From Leishmania donovani (Eukaryota; Euglenozoa; Kinetoplastea; Trypanosomatida; Trypanosomatidae): a stretch of 64,000 nt of DNA. A program made the translations under genes and the position numbers. Under the pieces are notes generated by a model. That model did not search any database, had not been told where the DNA came from, and saw nothing but the letters and a program-made list of their open reading frames with translations. Each line of letters begins with the position of its first letter. Position 1 is the first letter of the stretch. Positions 18,501-26,310 of the stretch are shown one piece after another. The DNA is taken from positions 179,645 to 243,644 of the forward strand of contig NC_018228.1 in the NCBI RefSeq assembly GCF_000227135.1. The letters run 5' to 3'.

Positions 18501-20285
18501 ACAGAGCTGCAGCTGCGGAGGCACGACGCCATGCCGCCGCGGCGGCAAGCGCGCCAGCAGGATATGCATCAACGTGAACAGCAGAGGCCTGGTGCTGCCG
18601 CTGAAGCTGATGCGTACCCTGCGGCACGGGCGGCACTCGCCGGAGAAGAAGCCCGCTCGCCAGCAGTGGCGCGTGACGTCACGTCCGCCATGCAGCGCGC
18701 GGTGACCGCGTCACGGACAGCGATCACGCCTGTGGATGTGGTGGACGTCGACGATGCCTTGAGCAGCAGCGGCGAAGAGTGGGATGGGATGCTTGGCGAT
18801 TTGGGCAAGCCGTGTGACTCGCTCCGTAGCGCTGAGCGCGTCGCTGTCATGCCGGCTCGTGACACCGTGCGCGAGGTGGGGCGGTCCCCTGCGGCGAGGT
18901 CGACGCTTGCAACGGTGACAGCAACGACGGGGATGATCACACCAAGCAAAACAACGTTGAAGTCGCGGCCGCGCCAGCGCTGTCCTCCCTCGCCGACAGT
19001 GCTGACGAGCACGCCGTCCTCGCAGCGCGGCACGCAGCTTGGCGGTGCGGATGCGTCGTTGTCTGCGACGCCCTCGCTGCCACTCATGTCGCCTGTGCCC
19101 GCCTTCTTCGAAGTGTTGCAGCGCACCGTCACCGGTTCGCTGGAGAACGACGGTGCCGCCGGCGCCGACAACGACGTCGCCCCGACTCGCAGCGCGTGCG
19201 TAGAGATGCGCGAGTGGGCTGGCCGTCTCCACTCGCCGAAGCTGCCCCCCCTGCCCGCCACCGCCGCCTCGCATCGGGGCGGCGCGGCGTCAGAGGTGAC
19301 GTGGCGGGCCCCGGTCCTCTGCTTCGCCAGCGACGCCGTCCGTCAGCTGGTGCTGGCGTCGGTGCGGCGCCGCCAGGCGAGCCGCCGCTGTGTGCAGTGG
19401 GTGTCCTTGCCATCGACGACGGCGTTGGCCGTGCTGGCCGAGCAGATACCGTTCACGGCAGCGCCATCGCCGACTGCGCCTCCTCGTCTGCACCTAACGG
19501 AGGCCCATCAGCTGCGTCCTGGCTGGTCGCCGCCGGTGTTGCTCGTGCTGCACAACGTCGACTTGCTGGACACGGAGGAAGCGGGTCTGCTCCTGCAGTT
19601 GTGCGCCGAGTTCGCCTACCCACACCCGCACCTGCAGCTGCTGCTCTCCTTCGACGACCCGCGATGGCCGCTGACGCCGCTGGCCGGCGCGCTCACGCAG
19701 ATGGGCGTGTGCGCGGTACAGCTACGCAGTCTCCTGCTGCCGCGCGTGCATGAGATGCAGCACGTTAGCAGCCTACGCCTTCTCACGGACTCGGAGGCGA
19801 TGGCAGCCGGCGGTGCTGGTTCGCTGGGGTTAAAGGCGACGGGGCACGGCGCGCCGAGAGCTGCTGGCGCTGGCGGCCTTGCAAGCGCCGGCAGCAGCAG
19901 CGGTGCTGGTGGCGGCTCGCACCTTCTGCAGGATACGATGCGTCGCGTGCTCTTCAGCTTGCCGCCAGCCTTCAGCGGCCTCCTGCGCATCCTCATCGAT
20001 CTGCAGGAGGAGATGGGCGAGGGCCAGAGGGTATCCGTGTTCGTCGCGAAGGACAGGTTCGAGCAGCATGGTATGATGGTGTCGCAGGGACGGCTGAAGG
20101 CGCTGCTGCAGGAGCTCACGTCGAACCGGATTGCGCAGTACGACATGGCCGAGCACGCGCTGACGGTCATGCAGCCTCGAAAGCTGCGCAAGGTGCTGGA
20201 AGAGGTCGCGGCGCAGCGAGATGGCGCCGCTGCCGCTGCAGCGGCGCCGGTATCTTCCGGTGCATCCGCCTTTCGCGCCAGCTGA
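15594..20285 (+). CDS. ORC2: Divergent ORC2-like protein with cysteine clusters
   Basis: This encodes 1563 residues; 15594 is the first ATG in a frame open from 15351. The C-terminal half follows the ORC2 layout. A degenerate P-loop strand YGIGSK (868-873) matches the FYGLGSK of animal ORC2, and a hydrophobic strand VLLVLHNVDLL (about 1315-1327) matches its LLIHNLD Walker-B-like strand. A final winged helix (about 1446-1536) begins LFSLPPAFSGLLRILIDLQ and ends in a basic helix. ORC2 is the non-ATPase core of the origin recognition complex. A low-complexity insert of some 400 residues splits the AAA-like domain. The N-terminal half is Ser/Ala-rich but holds CX2CX4CX2C (C333, C336, C341, C344) and a second cluster (C454, C457, H470, C473, C474), probably zinc-binding and not part of known ORC2. 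Assignment rests on motif order, not on overall identity. Confidence 0.6.
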   Translation: MNPPDRRLGGHDRRVMSSDRAEASEREVRRVKDGDETDRTSGGGGVVAPWLEDHGLWSSSSSLSQMTPTRPSRISLLAAPAPEPLDAQRHVCHARAAAAAPAAVVSNAEEVTEARGSCAALHASREDTRDRDSPVAAPQGQQPALNAEDEWRRRASRPASSASSSSSSSAQAEAHPGRVVYEDGRGGGEEADDRSSELRHADANGASDDAEASPSTALHLPSSPQPRRQEASPLLPSLTPVATARTQQAMLSSSAKPPFTAAPRGLESDTPPPQVVSQGEGTNPTKRLCTAVAAASRRATLTTSPPSPSPEMWVSCAHSDLPARYRDVPGYYCTYCSYTVCVDCFPLTNLREQSRVTRTAAPSPAPSPAASASSVTGEMDWLDAVIASPATAVRSGGAANGAHQVHATAATYARESAGGDYGRTSRQRHLKEGASLRDAPPTSTSSTVAAPLRCHLCRRGDLVREEALLHEWCCEGPAPAARRHSGGSLVYDTANLHKYHFMRTQREKRRSSTEPLLARVLAVFPATLGGADARADGSAPCVTQSPLQSRRLRRPHGDASSGKSAVRGRDPLPSASSGHGRRLTLSRLDAGANAAASLRGSAALPNLDRCEEGGSYVFSVWNPRMEVQLVWCAVNYEAREGAPALHHHYQHSSAGHRGHGVLPSSASVTPLFMWRCPPSLPGLPARPFRVTVPYGLYAFASTHALALYEASDIFRKATTQLAAAAGGGDGAHHAQLHPRQLSSVKVVPAATLRALLIVHVMHHVATTPVPLRLGRALPPSLPDPTSQHHHLKEQRPVPQASSHVARCTTTPPSASRKRARMNEEDAEGGAEVSALPPTSDLQWPHGLASPELALCVDHLLHGRSVAVYGIGSKYYFLHHVAQSAELKHFHVVTVDASLGRGDGDVGNGDSIAAASAAGDPHGGGQRGRRSGGGSGTGASGGVAAAPSIVRQLIILGSTLVRRVHSTALKTELQLRRHDAMPPRRQARQQDMHQREQQRPGAAAEADAYPAARAALAGEEARSPAVARDVTSAMQRAVTASRTAITPVDVVDVDDALSSSGEEWDGMLGDLGKPCDSLRSAERVAVMPARDTVREVGRSPAARSTLATVTATTGMITPSKTTLKSRPRQRCPPSPTVLTSTPSSQRGTQLGGADASLSATPSLPLMSPVPAFFEVLQRTVTGSLENDGAAGADNDVAPTRSACVEMREWAGRLHSPKLPPLPATAASHRGGAASEVTWRAPVLCFASDAVRQLVLASVRRRQASRRCVQWVSLPSTTALAVLAEQIPFTAAPSPTAPPRLHLTEAHQLRPGWSPPVLLVLHNVDLLDTEEAGLLLQLCAEFAYPHPHLQLLLSFDDPRWPLTPLAGALTQMGVCAVQLRSLLLPRVHEMQHVSSLRLLTDSEAMAAGGAGSLGLKATGHGAPRAAGAGGLASAGSSSGAGGGSHLLQDTMRRVLFSLPPAFSGLLRILIDLQEEMGEGQRVSVFVAKDRFEQHGMMVSQGRLKALLQELTSNRIAQYDMAEHALTVMQPRKLRKVLEEVAAQRDGAAAAAAAPVSSGASAFRAS

Positions 20286-21277
20286 CGTCGATACCAGGGC
20301 GGTGTGATCCCAGCGAGTGGATGTGCGCGCACGAACGCCGGCAACAGTCGCTGAGGATGCACACGTGCGTGTGCACGTTACACAACCTCAGGGAAGATTC
20401 AAAGAGGTATGGGCAGAGAATGAGAGAGAGACACGTGTCGAAGATGGTCGTCTCATGTGCTCATCATCGTGATGGGCGTTCTCCCCGCCGCATCAGCAGC
20501 AGCCCTCGCACGCCAACGCCTCACATCGGGGGGAGGAGGGGGTGGGGGCATGCATTTCGTTCCCGGCGCGTAAGGGCCGTAAGCGAGGGAGCCGGAGAGA
20601 CAGGCGACGATGATGACAACGACGCCACATCGCACGCGGATTCGTCGCCTCTTTTTTTTTGTTCACGCCCCTCCGTTGCACAGCATTCTTTCCCTTCTCG
20701 TGGCCCATCTCTCTTCGGGTCATGCCAGTACCCACCCACCTATCACATCCGTGCGCCCTCACTGCTGCTTGCACGTCTGCTCCTCTGCGTGTGGCGCTGG
20801 TGGTGAATGATACGGCTGCGGGCGCACGCACGGATCGCTGGGGAGATGTCCCTCCAGCCACCCTCGCTCACCACCCGCTTCACGTCGCTGTGCCGACCAC
20901 CACCACTACGACTCCCTTCACGCACGCACGCGCAGACGTCCTCAGCAACGCCATCTCTCACCTCTTTCGCCCTCCCCCCTCCGTCACACACACACACACA
21001 CATCAGCTTGCTCTCGTTGCGCATCTCTCTTCTCTCTCCCTTCGCTTCCCTCTTGCCTGCGGTGCTCCGCGCTTCGCTTGCCGCTCCCCTCTGTGTGTGT
21101 GTGTGTGTGCGCGCGCGCAACCACCGCCGCTGCCCTCCTCCTCCTTTCTGCGTGCGTGTGCCGGCGCCGCTTTTGGCGTGCACCTCCAACCACCCACCGC
21201 TCTCGCTCGCGTGGACTCCCTCTCCTCGCCGAAACTCCCGCACACCCACACGCGCCGGGTGTGCGCACGAAGAGAAA
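20286..21277. other. Intergenic spacer
   Basis: This spacer contains a T9 run (20651-20659), (CA)n at 20988-21002, (TG)n at 21091-21108 and dense pyrimidine tracts. From 21007 to 21270 there is no AG dinucleotide on the + strand. No gene is seen. Confidence 0.75.
20961..21006 (+). promoter_or_regulatory. Candidate trans-splice acceptor before an AG-free stretch
   Basis: A pyrimidine tract (20961-20987) and CA repeat lead to AG at 21005-21006. The next AG is not until 21271-21272, six bases before the ATG at 21278. Use of the first AG gives a 5' UTR of about 270 nt. Confidence 0.4.
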
Positions 21278-22180
21278 ATGCCTGGCGTGGACCTTCTCGA
21301 TGCCTTCGCCGAACTCGTGGTGCGGGTCGTCTTCAGCCTGCCGCACACAGAACCGGACAAGACGTCGAGCAGCGATGAAGACGTGCCCTACGGTGCGAAC
21401 AGCAGCGCCACGCAGATCTTCTCTCGCGTGAACTCGCTCGAGGATGAGCAGCAGCTGCAGCTCCTCAGCGATACACCGCTTGCGCACACTGGCACGAGCA
21501 ACGGCGCCGGCAACTCCGCTATAAGGACGACCTCGTGCAGCAACTCCATCAGCCGCGGCAGCAGCGCCGCCTCGCTCGACCTCTACCCCGGGGGCTTTTG
21601 GAACGCCCTGGCGCGGGTACCGGCGGCCGCGGCGGTGAATGGCGCTAGGGCATCGCGCCCAAGCAGCGTCGTGTCGCTCGGCACCGCCGACAACCTCTCC
21701 ACCCCACGCAGCGGCGCCGGCTTGTGGAATCGACTTCTCGGCGGCAGCGGCCGCACACAGACCCCGCCGCACACCCCGTCCTTCAGCCCCGCACCGCACA
21801 CCGGTCTGACAACCACAACGTCAAGCTTCGTTCAGCTGACGGATGAGGAACTTGGCATGGGCGCCGCGGCCAGCGGTGGCGGCGGCTACGGCGGCTTAGG
21901 TGCAGCGCATAGCCCCGGGGGCGGCAGCGGTATGTGGGGCGGCTTCTCTCCCACACCCATCACGGCACACTCAAATGCCTCCACGCCGCTCCGTGACGCG
22001 TGCCAGCTGCTATCCTCCTCCTCGTCCAACTCACACCAGCAAGCGCCGCCGCCGCCGCAGCAGCAGCAGCTGATGGGCTCTCATGGCCTGCACCCCGGTC
22101 GGAGTCCGACACAGAACGGCAGCGTCAACGGCGGCCGCCCCTCGCAGCGCAGCTCCTCCAGCGAGTTCGACATCCTGTAG
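21278..22180 (+). CDS. Hypothetical Ser/Gly-rich protein with repeated Trp motifs
   Basis: This encodes 300 residues from ATG 21278 (AAAATGCC); the frame is open upstream but without ATG. No family is recognised. The N-terminal 22 residues (MPGVDLLDAFAELVVRVVFS) form the only hydrophobic, helical segment, possibly a peripheral membrane or partner-binding helix. The rest is disordered, with Ser, Gly, Gln and Pro runs. Three short motifs of similar form recur: GGFWNAL, GLWNRLL and GMWGGF, each in a Gly-rich setting, suggesting linear binding motifs. The chain ends in SSSSEFDIL, an acidic-hydrophobic tail. It looks like an adaptor-type disordered protein, but no function can be assigned. Confidence 0.75.
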   Translation: MPGVDLLDAFAELVVRVVFSLPHTEPDKTSSSDEDVPYGANSSATQIFSRVNSLEDEQQLQLLSDTPLAHTGTSNGAGNSAIRTTSCSNSISRGSSAASLDLYPGGFWNALARVPAAAAVNGARASRPSSVVSLGTADNLSTPRSGAGLWNRLLGGSGRTQTPPHTPSFSPAPHTGLTTTTSSFVQLTDEELGMGAAASGGGGYGGLGAAHSPGGGSGMWGGFSPTPITAHSNASTPLRDACQLLSSSSSNSHQQAPPPPQQQQLMGSHGLHPGRSPTQNGSVNGGRPSQRSSSSEFDIL

Positions 22181-22989
22181 CCGCGGTAGCGGTGAATGAT
22201 GGACGCCACCCCGCCAACACTTTATGGCGTGTGCCCGTGTTTTTGTGTGGGCGCGTGCTGTGGGTCCGCTGCGTGCTGCTGCGGATGCATTATGCTGCCG
22301 TCGCTTGCCCGCGCGTCCTCTGCGTCGGTAGCCTCTGCGTGTACCGCTGCACGCATCAGCGCACATACGTAAGCGGAGAGACACATGCAGGGGTGCGTGT
22401 GTGTTGGGGGGGGGGGAGGAGGAGGGAGGGCGACTCGACAGCTCTTCGTGAAGATGAATGTGAGTGTATGCGTCGCCGTTGTCGTTGCCTTTTCTCCGCC
22501 TCCACGTTCCTCTGGCGCGCCTCCGATTCGGTTCTCCGTCTCCTTGACCATCGGTTCTTGGTCGCTCCTCCTTGACGGCACCCACCGCCCGCACTGCCGC
22601 CACCGCCACCTACGCGTGCGCCGCTGTCGTCGCTATCTCAACCGCCTACCCCTACCCCTTATCTCCTGTGTTGTGTGCCTCTTCCCCGACCTCCTTCCAC
22701 CCCTTTTTCATCTGTGTGTTATTCTACCCGCTGATGCTGCTACCCCAAGACCTCCCTCCCCCCTCGCTCGTCATCGACTGCCTTGGCACGACGAGAGCGT
22801 TGTCAAGGAGAGAGAGGGGGGCCGCGACATCCCATAATCCCAACGCCCGTCAGCAGCCGCGAACGCCCCCTCCCCCAGCCCACCGTCAGTATCATTGGTG
22901 CATTTCTGTGTGTGTGTGTGTGTGTTTCCGTCTTCTTCATCCTCCTCACAGTCGCCAGCGACAGCCAGACAGACGGGCGCATGCATTGC

Positions 22990-23114
22990 TGGTAATGCCG
23001 AAGGCGTGCCTTGGACATGCTGACGACGCGCTCCCCTCCTCACCCCCCCCCTTCCCCTACACGCACACGCGCATGCTGGCGAGGGAAGGGAGGTACCTAT
23101 ACACACACGCGCAG
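22990..23114 (+). repeat. Short, diverged third copy of the 387-bp repeat
   Basis: The left part (TGGTAATGCCGAAGGCGTGC, continuing to CTCCCC near 23036) matches 36788 onward. The right part (about 23057-23114, with CGCATGCTGGCGAGGGAAGG) matches 37080 onward. The middle of about 240-260 bases present at 36794-37180 is missing, with the joint in CA-rich sequence. The orientation is that of the 36794 copy. Confidence 0.7.
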
Positions 23115-24394
23115 GGATGTAACGATGGTCAGAGTCCACCATCATCACCATTGCTGCTGCTTGTCCATGCGGATGGCGGGCTCGGCGAACGCGTGGATGC
23201 ATGGTCCTCTTCCTCTCTTTCTTTCTGTCTCTCTACGTTCATGACCCATCACCTTCTTGTCGTTGGGCCTCCTGTTCGGTGTCAGCTGCTCTCTGTTACC
23301 TGTGCTCGCCATGCGTGCCTTCTTCTGTGTGTGTGTGTGTGTACCTGTGTGCGATGATGATGCTGATGATGGCCAGGACATGTGTCGGTCTCACCTATAG
23401 ATGTCTCTGTGTGTGTGTATGCTCCAGCCGTCTTTCTTCTGCCCTGGTGGTGGTGGTTGGCCCCTTCTCGCGCTCCTTTAGGCTGTATCGCATATGCAAC
23501 ATCTATACGCCCTCGTCGCCCCCCCCCCTTCCCTCTCTCCCTTGCCCTCTCGCTCTGTCGGTATGTGTGTGTGTGTGTGTATGTGTGTGCAGGGGGAGGG
23601 GGAGGGGGGGCGTCGACGTTGTCACTGTGCTGCATTATCGTCGTCGTCATCCGATCGGACCCCCCCCTCTCCCTCTTCCTCGTGTGTGCGTCGCGTACGG
23701 TGAAGCGTATGAGGTGGATGCCGTGGATAGCGATGGCGGTGATCTTCTATTTTTGTGTGTGCGTGTGCCTGCTTGTGGCTTGTGTGTCTGTGTGTGTGTC
23801 TTGTCGTTTCTCTTGGGCGGCAAGTCGAGTTGCAATGAAGAGGTTCCCTGCCTCTCCGCGTGTCGCGCGGTTATGTGGGCCATCCGCACGAGAACGCCCG
23901 GCATCCATCGCGCGCGCGCTGTGCGTGTGTGTGTGTGTATGCTGAGTCTTGTGTGCTCCGTCTAGGTCGCCTTATCCCGTGTCACCGCACGCGTCGCCAG
24001 TGAGTTGGTGTTGGCAGGGATGAGAAGAAGAGTGAACGCGTTCTCGTTGATGGCACGACCGTGGCCGCTGCTTCGCGCTAGTTGCAGCGGGCGTTGCGGC
24101 TTGACGCGACTGCACCCGTTGTCCCCCGCCGACTCACCGCTGCTATCGAGCGCCATATGCGGGTGAGCTGATGGGTGTCCGTCCGTGACACCGCACGCAC
24201 ACACACACACACACACACAGCCACGGGCCCATCTACTCAGACGACAGTGTAGGATCGGCCGTGCACGCGCATGCCAAGTTTTCCTTCGTCTTTCCTCGTC
24301 GCTTTATGGCATACCACCCTCGCTCGTGCATCCTCCATCCCTCCTCCCCACCGCCACCACCACCCCGTCATCATCATCATCATCATCTGTGTGG

Positions 24395-24412
24395 CTCTCT
24401 CTCTCTCTCAAG
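24395..24412 (+). promoter_or_regulatory. Candidate trans-splice acceptor in the long spacer
   Basis: A CTCTCTCTCTCTCTC tract ends in AAG, with AG at 24411-24412, 69 nt upstream of the ATG at 24481. It fits a real transcript start for the possible gene that follows. Confidence 0.4.
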
Positions 24413-24480
24413 GCGCTGGCGCGGGTGTGCCCCCATGCACGTCTGCTGTTCCGGCCCTAACGCCCGCTCCTCGTTGAAGC

Positions 24481-25197
24481 ATGTACGCCCTGCACCAACT
24501 TCGCACCAGCGAAGAAGAAAGACGGTCGAGGACAGGGGGAGGGGGGAGGAGGGTGGTAAGGCTTGCTCGGCAGGATGACGCCGACGGGGCACCACCACCA
24601 CCGCCCCGCCGCGGCAACCGCAGCAGCGACCGCGGAGCTCGAAGCTGCGTCTGCCTGAGCTTCTCGGATGCATCTCTGTCGCCGTCTCCGCGTCTACGCT
24701 ACTCACTGCGACCGTCCTCGACGTTCCGCCAGAGGGATCTGCACGCGTACGTCGGCACACGCTTGCACGCCGCCCGAACGGCGGTCCTCGCCATCCCGCT
24801 GGGCCTCGCCACCCTTGCGTCTGTCATGTTCAGCCTCGGCCGCCTGGCGCTGACGCTCGTCGTCGCACTGGCCATAATCGTCCCCCTCCGCCGCCGTACA
24901 TTTTCACGCGCAGATGTGGGCGCAAAATGCACAGATACAGAAAACCCCCTCGCGCCACGGCAGATGGCGGCTGTTGGAGGGAGGGCGGGGGGGGGGGGTT
25001 GTAGGTCTGCTTCGTGGTGGTGGTGGTGGCTCTGTGATGGAGTGCGGCTTCCCCTTCTGCCTTTACCCCCATCCCCTCATCACGCACATGCACCCTCTGT
25101 GTCGCTGTTCGGCCTTTTCGGCGCTGTCATCCCTCATCTCTGTCTGTCTCGTGCCACTCACCACCCACCACGGCTTTCACAGACCCTCATGCGCTGA
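24481..25197 (+). CDS. Possible small membrane protein (uncertain gene)
   Basis: This encodes 238 residues if real. In favour: a clean pyrimidine-AG signal ends 69 nt upstream, and codons between about 24610 and 24900 have the strong G/C third-position bias of true genes here. Two hydrophobic segments (AVLAIPLGLATLASVMFSL and LALTLVVALAIIVPL, about residues 99-136) form a plausible membrane hairpin followed by RRR. Against: an upstream ATG at 24435 opens an overlapping frame that ends at 24578. The last 80 residues run through Gly and Trp homopolymers from GGG/TGG repeats, and no family is recognised. It may be a young, decaying or misassembled gene. Confidence 0.35.
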   Translation: MYALHQLRTSEEERRSRTGGGGRRVVRLARQDDADGAPPPPPRRGNRSSDRGARSCVCLSFSDASLSPSPRLRYSLRPSSTFRQRDLHAYVGTRLHAARTAVLAIPLGLATLASVMFSLGRLALTLVVALAIIVPLRRRTFSRADVGAKCTDTENPLAPRQMAAVGGRAGGGGCRSASWWWWWLCDGVRLPLLPLPPSPHHAHAPSVSLFGLFGAVIPHLCLSRATHHPPRLSQTLMR

Positions 25198-26119
25198 TCA
25201 CAAGCTTCTTACACGCAGACCACCCCTGCCCACCCGGCGCACGCAGGTGCGTCGGATCGCCTGCAGGGTGCGACACGTTGCTGGAACACATGAGCACGCG
25301 CACATAAATAGGTGCGTGCCCCGCGCCACCACCATCATCACCATCTCCGCTGCCTCCTCCTCCTCCCTCTCGCCCATCTTCCACCGCTTCCTTCACGCTT
25401 AGCTGGATCTCAGTCTGTGTGCTCTTCTGCTGCCGCTGCCACTGGAGCCGCCGCTGCTGTCTAGTGCTTCCTACTGCTCCATATACACACGCATACATAT
25501 CTCTTTTTTTTTCTTTCCCCTCCACGCCTCGCGTCACCGCCACTGGAGCCGCCGTCGCTGCTGCCACGGCTACATCGCCTTTTTATTTTACTTGAGGTGC
25601 GCACGCTTCGTCTGTTACTCCTTCTTGCTGGGATCGGGTGTCGGCGCCGCCGTCGACACGTCGCGCATCCCTCGCTGCTGTATCTCCTTCTTGCTCCTAC
25701 GCTTGCTTTCCATCGCACATGCATAGGCGTACGCACGCGGCGCTCGCGGCCTCTTCAACGAACAAGCGCTGCGCGAGACCGGTGAACGGACGAACGTCTT
25801 GTCTCGCTCACCATCGATCAGCTCGGCCCAATCCCTTTTCTAGGGCAAGGGGCGGTGTGGGCTCCGTGTCTCTGCCTTTCGCTGTCTGTGCGCGCTGTCG
25901 TCCTCGGCTGTCGTGACGACGAGCCTGTCGGCCCCCCGCACTCCGTTGCACCGTGTCACCACCACCACCCACCACCGTCAACGCCACCGCTGCTGCTGCT
26001 GCTGCTGCTGCCGTCGTCGTCGTAGCAGCCTCTCCGGCACCTGCGTCGGCGCTTAAGCTATGCTTGCCTCCTTTCCCCTCCGCGCACACACGCACACACA
26101 CGCACGCGTGCATCCGCCG

Positions 26120-26177
26120 TTGCTTCCCCGTTGTCAACTTTTCATTGCCGTCTTCTTGTGTCTGTTTCGACGGCGAG
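26120..26177 (+). promoter_or_regulatory. Candidate trans-splice acceptor
   Basis: A pyrimidine-rich tract (26120-26168) is followed by the first AG at 26176-26177, 134 nt upstream of the ATG at 26311. Confidence 0.5.
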
Positions 26178-26310
26178 AGAGCGTGCGTGCGCGCTTGAGG
26201 TGAGGTGAGGACGTCGCTGCGGGCCTGCGTGTGTGCTCACAGATCGATTATATACGGCACACACACACACGCACACGCACAAGGAGAGGGGAGGGTAGGG
26301 CTCATCCGCG

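Larger units (their letters stand above)
22181..26310. other. Long intergenic region (4.1 kb)
   Basis: This is the longest spacer in the window. It holds a G10 run (22408-22417), TG tracts (22907-22925, about 23325-23343, about 23563-23591, 23918-23938), a shortened copy of the repeat found at 32710 and 36794 (22990-23114), (CA)n at 24197-24220, CAT triplets near 24368-24388, and a possible small gene (24481-25197). The (GCT)n near 25990-26010 and pyrimidine tracts at 26120-26168 precede the next gene. Frames rich in Cys/Val here are TG-repeat artefacts. Confidence 0.7.

Noticed and set aside
23201..23965. 254-residue Cys/Val-rich frame with apparent membrane stretches
   Set aside because: The hydrophobicity comes from TG and TC repeats read as Cys-Val-Cys and Leu-Ser; there is no gene-like third-position bias.
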